From: Bordetella parapertussis
GTDB taxonomy: Bacteria > Pseudomonadota > Gammaproteobacteria > Burkholderiales > SG8-39
Assembly: GCA_945897475.1 (NCBI GenBank)
Contig: CAMDFL010000008.1
Span: 1 to 49,917 of the forward strand
Length of the DNA: 49,917 nt
Reading direction: 5' to 3'
Below the pieces are notes generated by a model that searched no databases, was not told the DNA's origin, and saw only the letters and a program-made list of their open reading frames with translations. Shown here one piece after another: positions 33,428-41,626 of the stretch (positions within the stretch are counted from its first letter, which is position 1; every line of letters begins with the position of its first letter). The position numbers and the translations under genes are program-made.

Positions 33428-34237
33428 TTGTTGAACCCACGCGCTAACCGCTGCCCGCTATGGTTGCGGTTTGTCCGCATCCTTCGCCTGGTGTGGCATG
33501 TTCTTTATGGGTTGATGTTTGTGACGTTTCGTTTTCCCGGATGGAGCCCGGTGCGGCGCAATAGCCAGAACCGGCGCTGGTCGAGAAAGCTGTTGCGGAT
33601 TCTTTCCATCCGTCTGCATGTCGATAATCTTCCGGAAATATTTCCTGAGCGCTGCCTCCTGATAATTAATCACGTTTCGTGGCTGGACATCGTTCTGGTC
33701 AATGCGGCGCATCCGGCGCTATTCATCGCGAAATCCGAAATCGCGCGTTGGCCGATGGTGGGATCGCTGGCAACTCGCGCGGGAACGCTCTACATCGACC
33801 GCGGCAGCCGCGGCGCACTGCGACGTACCAACCAACGCGTCAGTCAGGCGCTGCTTGAAGGCGAGTTGGTGGCGTGTTTTCCCGAAGGCATCACTAGCTA
33901 TGGAGAAGATGTAGGGCGATTTCATGCCGCCTTGTTTCAGCCCGCCATCGATGCAAAAGCCATGGTGGCGCCGGCGGTGATTCGTTATCTCGACATGGAT
34001 GGCCAACGCTGCAAATCGGCGGCCTATGTTGGAGAGGATTCTTTGGCAAAGTCGATCTGGATGCTGGTCTCTACCCGGCGACTGGTAGCCAAACTCGAAT
34101 TTCTCTCCCCGATTACCGCCGAAAAACGCGAGCGCCGCGAACTGTCGGCGCAGATCCAGGACTCGATTTCGCGTTGCCTCAGGAACCCGGAATATCAAGC
34201 AAGCACTTCGCGGCCGGGGTATTCACTCCGCCCTTGA
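33428..34237 (+). CDS. Lysophospholipid acyltransferase family protein (PlsC-like)
   Basis: This membrane-associated 1-acylglycerol-3-phosphate-type acyltransferase has 269 residues. An N-terminal hydrophobic helix (about 15-37) precedes the catalytic NHVSWLD (N81, H82, D87; the HX4D box). The acceptor site IDRGSRGALRR and FPEGITSYGED (usually FPEGT) follow. The start is a TTG at 33428 or 33431, because the conserved helix begins soon after and no ATG precedes it. It could make phosphatidic acid or ornithine lipid. Confidence 0.88.
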   Translation: MLNPRANRCPLWLRFVRILRLVWHVLYGLMFVTFRFPGWSPVRRNSQNRRWSRKLLRILSIRLHVDNLPEIFPERCLLIINHVSWLDIVLVNAAHPALFIAKSEIARWPMVGSLATRAGTLYIDRGSRGALRRTNQRVSQALLEGELVACFPEGITSYGEDVGRFHAALFQPAIDAKAMVAPAVIRYLDMDGQRCKSAAYVGEDSLAKSIWMLVSTRRLVAKLEFLSPITAEKRERRELSAQIQDSISRCLRNPEYQASTSRPGYSLRP

Positions 34238-34241
34238 CCAC

Positions 34242-34294
34242 GGGGCTGCGCCCCTTTGGATTCCCCGAATTCAGTACCCCGCTGCAAGCAGCGG
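34242..34294. terminator. Two small hairpins between convergent genes
   Basis: GGGGC-TGC-GCCCC at 34242-34254 is followed by TTT. CCGCTG-CAAG-CAGCGG at 34279-34294 forms a 6-bp stem with a 4-nt loop. They lie between the convergent acyltransferase and apaH stops. The first could end the plus-strand transcript, the second the minus-strand one. Stems are short and U-runs weak. Confidence 0.4.
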
Positions 34295-34298
34295 AGAA

Positions 34299-35132
34299 TC
34301 AGAAATTGACTTGTGCAAACACCGCCGGCGTCATGCGGCTCCCGACCTGTGTGAGCTGTCGATCATCGAGTCGAATCGCGCTGAGTTTGCCGCCCCAGAC
34401 ACAGCCGGAGTCCAGCGCCAGAACATCGGGCATCACGCGCAATCCCAAGGCGGACCAATGGCCGAAAATCAAGGTGGTTCCCGCACTTTTTCGACCCGCC
34501 ACTTCAAACCAGGGCATGAACCCAGGCGGTCCATTGGTGGACTCCCCCTTGCTTTTGAAATCCAGCTCGCCATCCATGGAGCAGAAACGCATGCGGGTCA
34601 TGGCGTTCACTATCACCCGCAATCGATCCCAGCCTTTGAGCGAATCCTTCCACCGCGACGGCTTGCTGCCGTAGAGGTTTTCCAGAAACTTGTGATGCCC
34701 CGGCCCGCGCAACGCCGCCTCGACTTCTCCAGCTAATGTTGAGGCTTTATTCACGCTCCATTGCGGCGGCAGGCCTGCATGGACCAGGGCCTTGTCACCC
34801 TCTACATGCATCATGGGAAGGCAGCGCAACCAATCGATCAATTCATCCCGGTCCGGCGCATTGAGTACATCGCTCAGAGTGTCGTCATCGCGCAGCCTGG
34901 CAAATCCCCTGGCCACCGCAATGAGATGCAGGTCGTGATTGCCAAGCACGCTTATCGCGCGATCACCCAGTCCACGAACATAGCGAAGCACGGCCAGCGA
35001 ATTTGGTCCGCGATTGACCAGATCGCCGACGAACCACAAACGATCGCGTTTCGGATCAAACGCTATTTTGTCGATCAGCTCGCGCAGTTCGTCATAGCAG
35101 CCTTGAACGTCACCGATTGCGAATATCGCCAT
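34299..35132 (-). CDS. apaH: Symmetrical bis(5'-nucleosyl)-tetraphosphatase ApaH
   Basis: ApaH hydrolyses Ap4A to two ADP and removes Np4 caps from RNA. The 277-residue calcineurin-like phosphoesterase has GDVQGCYDEL (7-16), FVGDLVNRGPNS (34-45), GNHD near 64-67, LVHAG near 115-119 and IFGHWSALG near 223-231, the full metal-binding set. It is in the minus orientation with no co-directional partner. The 257-bp gap upstream (35133-35389) shows nothing I can recognise. Confidence 0.96.
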   Translation of the reverse strand: MAIFAIGDVQGCYDELRELIDKIAFDPKRDRLWFVGDLVNRGPNSLAVLRYVRGLGDRAISVLGNHDLHLIAVARGFARLRDDDTLSDVLNAPDRDELIDWLRCLPMMHVEGDKALVHAGLPPQWSVNKASTLAGEVEAALRGPGHHKFLENLYGSKPSRWKDSLKGWDRLRVIVNAMTRMRFCSMDGELDFKSKGESTNGPPGFMPWFEVAGRKSAGTTLIFGHWSALGLRVMPDVLALDSGCVWGGKLSAIRLDDRQLTQVGSRMTPAVFAQVNF

Positions 35133-35389
35133 GATCTCGTTAGCAGCCCAATGCCCAGGTGCCCAAGCTTACAGGCAGACGGGATCGAACTTCTCACAGC
35201 AACCCGGATAATTTGATGTGCAGTTTTCCCCAGGACCGGAAACGCACACCCATAACCGGCCGCAAGTTGCTACTTGCAGGGAATTGCTGGAATCAAATGG
35301 TATTCGCGCGAGAGCAGCGCAATAGCGGCATGATTCATTTCTGCCACAATGGATTCCTGGATTCTTAACGGTCAACCCGTATCTGCCCG

Positions 35390-36574
35390 ATGAGCCGACG
35401 CACTAAAGACGAAACCCGCGTAGTACGCGCCGGGCGACACCCCGAGGAATATCACGGCATCGTGAATCCGCCGGTGTATCACGCCTCGACGGTGATATCC
35501 CCCAATCTTGCCGACTGGGAGCAAAAGGACAAGGACTACGCCGCTGACAAACCCGGTGTGTATTACGGTCGCCACGGTACGCCGTCAATTGCAGCATTCG
35601 AAGAAGCGATTGCCGAACTGGAGGGCGGATACCGCGCGTTGGTGTATCCCTCAGGCCTCGCCGCCTGCGCCTGCGCGCTCATTTCCTATGTAGGCGCCGG
35701 TGATCATCTGCTGATCTCCGATTCGGCCTACGGTCCGATGCGGCGCGCCGGCTGGCGGCTGCTTGCCCGCTTTGGCGTTGAAGTGCAGTTCTACGATCCT
35801 TTGATTGGCGAAGGCATTGCGGCGCTGATGCGACCGAACACCGCCGCAGTGGTGGTCGAAGCCCCCGGATCGCTTACCTTTGAGATGCAGGACATTCCGG
35901 CCATCGCCGCGGTCGCGCACCAGCAGCGCGCAATCGTGATCATGGACAACACCTGGGCGACGCCGCTGTACTTCAAACCGTTTGAGCACGGCGTCGATGT
36001 TTGCATTCAAGCAGCCACCAAATACATCGTCGGGCATTCCGATGCCATGCTGGGCGTGGTCACCACCACCCAGGACGCGTGGCCGAAACTGAGGGCAACC
36101 CATGTCGACCTGGGTCAGACTGCCGGCCCGGATGACGTGTACCTCGCGCAGCGCGGTCTGCGCACTATGGCCACTCGCCTCAAGCAACACGAGCAATCCG
36201 GCCTTGCCCTGGCTCAGTGGTTCGCCCAACGCCCGGAAGTCGAGCGGGTACTGCATCCCGCGATGCCCGATGACCCTGGATACACCCTCTGGAGACGCGA
36301 TTTCCTCGGCGCATCAGGCTTGTTCAGCGTCGTCCTCAAACCCGTGGATCGCCGCGCCTTCGCCGCCTTCATCGACGGACTAGAACTGTACGGCATCGGT
36401 GCCTCCTGGGGCGGCTACGAAAGCCTGATCATGCCCTTCAATCCAGCCCCGATACGCAAAGTAACCCGCTGGCCCCATGCCGGCCCGGCGTTCCGCATTC
36501 ACGCGGGGCTTGAGCACATTGACGACTTGATCGCGGATCTTGAAGCCGGGTTTGCGCGCTTGAACCGGGCGTAG
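35390..36574 (+). CDS. metC: Cystathionine beta-lyase (MetC-type PLP enzyme)
   Basis: This enzyme cleaves cystathionine to homocysteine, pyruvate and ammonia. The 394-residue Cys/Met-metabolism PLP protein has YGRHGTPS (59-66), YPSGLAACACAL near 86-97, MDNTWATPL near 185-193, and the PLP Lys211 in QAATKYIVGHSDAMLG. The Trp in DNTWATP and the GASWGGYESL ending favour beta-lyase over gamma-synthase. No Shine-Dalgarno sequence is seen. It could feed homocysteine to the MetF-dependent methylation, but the two are 34 kb apart. Confidence 0.9.
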   Translation: MSRRTKDETRVVRAGRHPEEYHGIVNPPVYHASTVISPNLADWEQKDKDYAADKPGVYYGRHGTPSIAAFEEAIAELEGGYRALVYPSGLAACACALISYVGAGDHLLISDSAYGPMRRAGWRLLARFGVEVQFYDPLIGEGIAALMRPNTAAVVVEAPGSLTFEMQDIPAIAAVAHQQRAIVIMDNTWATPLYFKPFEHGVDVCIQAATKYIVGHSDAMLGVVTTTQDAWPKLRATHVDLGQTAGPDDVYLAQRGLRTMATRLKQHEQSGLALAQWFAQRPEVERVLHPAMPDDPGYTLWRRDFLGASGLFSVVLKPVDRRAFAAFIDGLELYGIGASWGGYESLIMPFNPAPIRKVTRWPHAGPAFRIHAGLEHIDDLIADLEAGFARLNRA

Positions 36575-36641
36575 CCATCGCCGTCGATTGACTGGCACTA
36601 CCCGCCGATCGCACGGTGTGCAATTGCTACGCACGCCAGCC

Positions 36642-36667
36642 GTTCGCGCACGCCGGTGCGCGCGAAC
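36642..36667. terminator. Hairpin between convergent genes
   Basis: GTTCGCGCAC (36642-36651) pairs with GTGCGCGCGAAC (36656-36667) with a small bulge and a 4-nt loop. It lies between the convergent metC and LLM monooxygenase stops. No U-run follows. Confidence 0.45.
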
Positions 36668-36700
36668 CTTGGGCGATCCGTCGAAGCCCTGGATGCCGGG

Positions 36701-38041
36701 TTATACGGCTTCGCGTTTGTAGCGACTCACCGGCCTTGGCAGGCCGAGGTTCTCGCGCAAGGTCTTACCCTCGTATTCGGTACGGAACAATCCGCGCCGC
36801 TGCAACTCGGGAACCACCAGATTGCAGAAATCGTCATGCGAACCGGGGATGTACGGGGGCATGACGCAGAATCCGTCACACGCGCCGGCCTTGAACCATT
36901 CTTCCATGTAGTCCGCGACTTTTTTCGGGCCGCCATGGATGGTGTTCTTGCCGCGTGCGCCCGCCACTCGCAAGCCCAGTTCGCGAATGGTGAGCTTCTC
37001 GCGTTTGGCCATCGCGACGATGCTCTCGAAATGCCCGCGGCTGGCATTGGTCATGGGCAGCGGGTCGGGCAGATAATCGTCCATCGAATAGGACGAGAGA
37101 TCCAATCCTCCCAGCATGGTGGAGAGAATCTCGCGCCCCACTATGGGGTGAATGAGCGATTGCAGATAGTTGAAATCCGCTTCAGCCTCGGCATCGGTTT
37201 TTCCCACCACCACGGACAGGCCGGGAAGTACTTTCAGATGATCCGGATCGCGACCGTATTTGGCCATACGTCCTTTGACATCGTCGTAATATTTTTTCGA
37301 GATTTCAATAGTGAGGTGCGGGCTGAAAATCGCTTCGGCGAATTCGGCGGCCAATTCGCGCCCTTCATCGGATGCCCCGGCCTGTACCACCACCGGCCAA
37401 CCTTGTGGTGGACGCGGTACGTTAAGCGGGCCGCGCACGTTGAAATACTTGCCCTTGTAATCCAGTACGTGCTTGGCGGCGGGCTCGAAATACAGGCCGC
37501 TCTCGACATTGCGAACGAAAGCATCGTCATCCCAACTGTCCCACAGCCCGGTCACGACGCGCGCGGCCTCGTGCGCGCGTTCGTAGCGTACTTCGTGTTT
37601 GTCGACGCCCGGTCGGCCGAAATTGGGCGCTTCAGCGGGTTGCACCGAGGTCACCAGATTCCATCCGGCGCGGCCCTTGCTGATCCAATCCAGCGAGGCG
37701 AATTTCCGGGCAATGTGGAACGGTTCGTTATAGGTGGTCGACGCTGTTCCCACCAGGCCGATGTGTTTGGTGACAGTGGCTAAGGCCGAGAGCAGGGTAA
37801 ACGGTTCGAAATGCGCGATGAACTGCACCGAGCGAGACTGTGCATCGATATGTACGTCCCGGGTCGCCAGTCCATCGGCAAGAAATATTAAATCAAACTT
37901 GGCGCGCTCGGCGCTCTGTGCGATCTCGATGTAGTGATCGATGTTCACGTTCGCATCGGCCTGCGCGCGCGGGTGGCGCCAGGAGGCAACATGATGACCG
38001 GTGGGGTTGAAATAAGCCGCCAGGTGCATTTTTTTGTTCAT
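36701..38041 (-). CDS. LLM-class flavin-dependent monooxygenase (NtaA/SnaA/DszA type)
   Basis: This FMNH2-dependent oxygenase belongs to the luciferase-like family subgroup that attacks nitrilotriacetate, pristinamycin or dibenzothiophene sulfone. The 446-residue protein shows MHLAAYFNPTGHHVASWRHP, AERAKFDLIFLADG, LGLVGTASTTYNEPFHIARKFASLDWISKGRAGWNLVTS (in parts) and QAGASDEGRELAAEFAEAIF. All of these are group signatures. It requires a separate flavin reductase, not present here. It sits in the accessory part of the window, 117 bp from the CYTH-CHAD gene on the same strand. Confidence 0.92.
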   Translation of the reverse strand: MNKKMHLAAYFNPTGHHVASWRHPRAQADANVNIDHYIEIAQSAERAKFDLIFLADGLATRDVHIDAQSRSVQFIAHFEPFTLLSALATVTKHIGLVGTASTTYNEPFHIARKFASLDWISKGRAGWNLVTSVQPAEAPNFGRPGVDKHEVRYERAHEAARVVTGLWDSWDDDAFVRNVESGLYFEPAAKHVLDYKGKYFNVRGPLNVPRPPQGWPVVVQAGASDEGRELAAEFAEAIFSPHLTIEISKKYYDDVKGRMAKYGRDPDHLKVLPGLSVVVGKTDAEAEADFNYLQSLIHPIVGREILSTMLGGLDLSSYSMDDYLPDPLPMTNASRGHFESIVAMAKREKLTIRELGLRVAGARGKNTIHGGPKKVADYMEEWFKAGACDGFCVMPPYIPGSHDDFCNLVVPELQRRGLFRTEYEGKTLRENLGLPRPVSRYKREAV

Positions 38042-38158
38042 TCGATTTTTCCGTTAAATAGATAGGTTCGTATTTGAGAATATGCCATGGATTCGCACAA
38101 TCCATTTGGAGCGCATTCAACCCGTGCAAATCCTGAACCGGCATTCGCGACGCCGGAT

Positions 38159-39655
38159 TTATTTCCAGAAGGGATTCGCGTTGAACGACAACTTAGCCGC
38201 CGCCTGCGCGCGTGCGCGTGCTTGCGTCTCGTAGGCCGCGATCCAACCCAGTGCCATGCCGCGAGCTTCCGCGCCCAGGGGTCTCGCGCCTGCGTCAGCC
38301 TTGCTCAGCAGAACACGACTGACCGCCGCGTCGTTGACGACGCCAAGCTCATCCTGTAACACAGACAAGGTCGACAGAAAACGCTTCACTTTTTTTCGTG
38401 GATATAGGTCGGCGAAAAATTCACAGACGTAGCGCAGCTTTTTCGCCGCGATTCGAAGCTCGTGCAGCTTGCCGGCGCTATCGACCTGCTCCGCGGCCTT
38501 GAACATCCCGAGATAACGAAGTTTGAGCGATGACGCTGCGAAATCCCGCGTGCGGCCCTTGGTGTCGGCGCGGGCGAGCATCATCAAGCGCGCAAGATCC
38601 AGCCAGAGCTGGGTGGTTTCGCGGCTTTGAATCGCATTGCGCGCCGCTGCCAGCGCCGCCACGCGACGCAGACCCGCGCGCGCGCGAAGGCCGGCCAATA
38701 TTTTGGCCTCGGTGTGCGCGGCCATCGGCCGCAGCATCTCGCCTGCAAAAACATACCAGTTGCGCGCTTCGCCCAACACACGCGAGAGCGCGCGAAACCG
38801 GTCGCGCAACGGCCGCGAGGCCGCCTCCCAGGCCTCGTCGCCTGGCAGCGAAAGCGCGACGCGCAAGCGCCGCAAGCCGACCCGCATTTGATGCAGGTAC
38901 TCGGGATCGTTGCTCTCCAGAACCCCGCGCTCGTTGTCATGGACCTGCTCCGCTGCCGATTGAACAATCCTGACAAACGCCTCCGATGTGCCAGCGACAC
39001 CGGCGAGATCAACATCGCCGGAACGCGCCGGCGTTGTTGAGTTTTGCGTGGAGGCGGCAAGAATATGGCCGCGCTGGGCTTTCGAGTGTGTGCTGATGCG
39101 AAACGGGCGTTCGAGGAGCAAATCCCGGGCAAAATCCAGCAAGCTCGTTATTTCGCCTTGCACCAGCTCGACTTCCACCTCGCAGATCGGCTCGACCGAA
39201 GCGCCAGCGCGAATCTCGCCCGAATCCAGGCATAGCGTTGCCTTGGTCCCATCGGACAGTTCGAGTTCGATACTGCGGCGGCGAAACTCTGTTTCGAAGA
39301 TCGACGAGAGGCCTTGACGCACGCGCGATCGCGAAAATAATTTTGCAAACGGTGTGCCCGCCAGTAAATCGAGATCAAGCGCGCCAGTCGCCACTGGCCA
39401 CTCAATCTCTTCGCGACGATGCAATCCGCCAATCGCTTCACCCGCGCCTTTTACGGTCTGGATCCAGCGGCTTCCAGTGCGTCGCAAGCGCAGCGCCACG
39501 CCGCCGCGCCACAGCAATCCATCCGGGGTGTCGTAATAGACCGTATGCAGGGTGGCCGATCGGGCGCGACCACGCCGCGCGCGCGATACCGCCCCGCTGT
39601 GGCCGACTCGGGCCAGGTCGGCGGGGTCCATCAGCAGTTTGAGTTCAATTTCCAA
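38159..39655 (-). CDS. CYTH-CHAD domain protein (inorganic triphosphatase-like)
   Basis: The protein couples a CYTH triphosphate tunnel domain (about 1-205) to a CHAD domain (about 215-498). From a TTG at 39655 it starts with EIELKL, the ExExK signature. GCGAGG lies just upstream. The frame is open for 47 more codons, but those codons are an out-of-frame reading of a GMC oxidoreductase relic, so the longer start is rejected. The CHAD part has the His/Lys-rich helices YLHQMRVGLRRLRVAL and LHELRIAAKKLRYVCEFF, which bind polyphosphate. Related proteins hydrolyse inorganic triphosphate or associate with polyphosphate granules. Confidence 0.88.
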   Translation of the reverse strand: MEIELKLLMDPADLARVGHSGAVSRARRGRARSATLHTVYYDTPDGLLWRGGVALRLRRTGSRWIQTVKGAGEAIGGLHRREEIEWPVATGALDLDLLAGTPFAKLFSRSRVRQGLSSIFETEFRRRSIELELSDGTKATLCLDSGEIRAGASVEPICEVEVELVQGEITSLLDFARDLLLERPFRISTHSKAQRGHILAASTQNSTTPARSGDVDLAGVAGTSEAFVRIVQSAAEQVHDNERGVLESNDPEYLHQMRVGLRRLRVALSLPGDEAWEAASRPLRDRFRALSRVLGEARNWYVFAGEMLRPMAAHTEAKILAGLRARAGLRRVAALAAARNAIQSRETTQLWLDLARLMMLARADTKGRTRDFAASSLKLRYLGMFKAAEQVDSAGKLHELRIAAKKLRYVCEFFADLYPRKKVKRFLSTLSVLQDELGVVNDAAVSRVLLSKADAGARPLGAEARGMALGWIAAYETQARARAQAAAKLSFNANPFWK

Positions 39656-39659
39656 AGCG

Positions 39660-39837
39660 CCTCGCTGCCAATCAGTGTCTGAAACCCCATCGGGCCGCGT
39701 CCGCTGAGCAAATACCACGCGCCCATGGCGTAGCGGCGCAGCGGATTGCCGACCCATTCGTTCATGGTGACGGTGTTCTTGACCTTGTAGGAGCAACGCA
39801 ACTGCCAGTGGTCCTGCAGGTTCTCGCCGACTTCGTG
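39660..39837 (-). pseudogene. Relic of a GMC-family oxidoreductase
   Basis: On the minus strand, in a frame different from that of the CYTH gene, 39837 to about 39660 reads VGENLQDHWQL, SYKVKNTVTMNEWVGNP, RRYAMGAWYLLSGRGPM. This matches the middle of choline-dehydrogenase-like GMC proteins (GVGeNLqDHl, then kNtvTlNe, then yllfgrGpl). About 58 residues of a protein of some 540 remain. The relic begins directly after the stop codon of the UGSC gene and is cut by the CYTH gene start. Both flanks are therefore deletion or recombination junctions. Confidence 0.78.
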
Positions 39838-41472
39838 CTAGCGCCAGGCATCAATGGAAACCGTGCCGTTGTTAGGGCGGGCGCCTTCGTAGATCTTCCA
39901 GGCGCCCTGCGTTTCCCCACCCGTTACAACGATATTGATTTCCTCGGCGCGAAACATTTGGAGTTGTTCGTCCGGCGCCGCCTTCATGTTGGACGCGTAA
40001 GGTTCAACACCCGATACCGCCAGCGGCTTCAACAAGGTCTGCACCCATTGATCGTCCCAGTACTCGCGCGCCGGCAGCCTGGCGTTTTCCTCGATCCAAT
40101 CGATCAACTTTTCTTTGTTGTTGAATCCCAGGTCGGTAAACAAGCGCGCGACGATCGGGTCCATAACCAGCAAAGGCGATTGTCGTGGCGAACAGGCTGC
40201 AAACACGCGTTTGAATTTTTCTTTCCAGGTTTCGCGCGGGCCAAAACCGGCTTGCGTGTAACGCCCGCCGCGAAACACGGTGACGGCGCTGTCGGTTTTT
40301 TTGAATCCATAGCGCGTGTGCAACGGCTCCCAAGGGCTTCTTTCCTCGTTCTCCGGGAACGTGGCGCTGTAGCTGTACCAGTTGCCCAGCGTCCCCATGT
40401 AGGACTCGTTGGGCGTTGATCCGCCCTGGAGATTCTGCGACAGCAAATTCCATGCGCGACCGATAGTGGCGTTGGCGTGGTTGAAGGGCCCCATCGCGCC
40501 AATGCCTGAATTCATGCCGATTTCGTTGCGGATCGGCCCGTTCACCACGCCTATGCCCGCGAAAGAGGTGGTGCTCGAGGAACGTGCGGTGGCGCCACTT
40601 GCCGCCATCGCCAGGATCACCGGCAGGTACGCAGGCCGCGCGCCCGCCATAACCGCATTGACCGCGACTTTTTCCACCGTCAGTTCCCAGAATTCACGAA
40701 ATTCCGCGGGCCGAAGCCTGCCAACCACCTTGTCGGGCGAGTGGCTGGTGCCCTTTAACATCGCGGCCACGCGCTCTTCGGTGGGCAAAACGATAGGCAG
40801 ATTGTCGGTCCAGAAATTCTCCTGGAACAGCTTGTGCAGATTGTCTTCTGTGTCGGGTTCAAGCAGTTTCGCGCGCGACCGGTCAAAGGACATGCCCTTC
40901 AAGTCTTCGTTGCTCAAGGGGCCCGACAAGCCCTCGATGATTTCCTGCATGAACGGGCGCTTGGATACCGGATCAACGCCTTCGATGTAGGCGCGAAGAG
41001 CCGCGGCGCTGCGATCCACCACCGGTTGCGGAACATAGGCTTGTCTGGTGGTGGGCATGCCGTTGGCAAGCGCTGTGGCTTTCGCCAAGCGGGCGAACAC
41101 ATGGGTGTGAACGGCGATGGTGGGAATCCCTGCTTCTTCCAAGGACATTGCGAGCCCGACGACCGTCGGGGTGCAGGTGCTTCACAGCCCTACGCCTAAA
41201 ATTGCCGCGTCGCCGTTCGCGGCGATTTTGGCGCGCATCTGTGGATCGTCCACCCAGCTTTGTTGGGGCTTGATGATGGGCGTCTTGACCTTGGGGTAGT
41301 GGCGGGCGAACCAGTCGCGAAGCTCGTTCATGAATACTTCGGAATTGTCGAAAAGGCAATCCACGAGAAACACGTTTTTTCCTTCAAGCGTTTCCAATCG
41401 CGGCGCGAGCCGCTTTCCCATTACCTTGGGCGGATAGCCTCTAGGGTCATGCACACTGATTTTTTCGGCCAT
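39838..41472 (-). CDS. UGSC-family protein with in-frame UGA, probable selenoprotein
   Basis: The reading frame runs from ATG 41472 (GAGGA 5 nt upstream) to TAG at 39838, interrupted only by TGA at 41184-41182. Reading UGA as selenocysteine gives 544 residues with Sec97 in VGLUSTC, so Sec97 and Cys100 form a UxxC redox pair. Residues 18-200 follow the UGSC-family pattern: RLAPRLETLEGKNVFLVD, GDAAILGVG, the U-S-T-C site, then SLEEAGIPTIAVHTHVFARL. Residues about 205-544 form a second domain (LPIVLPTEERVAAML, EKVAVNAVMAGARPAYLPVILA, VVNGPIRNEIGMNSG, ENEERSPWEPLH). I recall this domain in unannotated proteins near UGSC genes. A SECIS-like hairpin follows the UGA. The alternative, a nonsense mutation, would leave fragments of 96 and up to 436 residues. 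Confidence 0.85.
41155..41170 (-). promoter_or_regulatory. SECIS-like hairpin downstream of the in-frame UGA
   Basis: On the minus strand CCCGAC (41170-41165), GGTC (41164-41161) and GTCGGG (41160-41155) form a perfect 6-bp stem closed by a GGUC loop. The loop begins 17 nt after the UGA. E. coli fdhF has GGUC in its apical loop 18 nt after its UGA, and bacterial SECIS elements are described with G in the first loop positions at about this distance. The hairpin also has to encode protein (Pro-Thr-Val-Val-Gly), so its perfection is unlikely to be neutral. Confidence 0.75.
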
Positions 41473-41626
41473 GATTTCCTCGCAGAGAAAGATTATCGTC
41501 CTTGCTAAGTATGCACCAGCACGCGACACGGCGTAACACCATGATTCGCAAAAGCCCCTAAAGACTCAGGCGGGCGCTGCCGATAGACATTACACCACCT
41601 GAACGACCGGTGATATTGGACCTATC

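Noticed and set aside
35133-35389. Small gene in the apaH-metC gap
   Set aside because: Short frames exist on both strands, but none has a ribosome-binding site or recognisable sequence.
36656-37783. 375-codon plus-strand frame opposite the LLM monooxygenase
   Set aside because: It is antisense to a clear enzyme, with no family match and the usual shadow composition.
39656-39796. N-terminal extension of the CYTH-CHAD protein
   Set aside because: These codons are an out-of-frame reading of the GMC oxidoreductase relic and match nothing in CYTH proteins.
41149-41184. Sequencing error or frameshift instead of selenocysteine at the TGA
   Set aside because: The frame is the same on both sides, so no indel is needed. 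The sequence around the TGA fits the family and a hairpin of the right kind follows. A plain nonsense mutation cannot be excluded without the sel genes, so the claim is left as probable.
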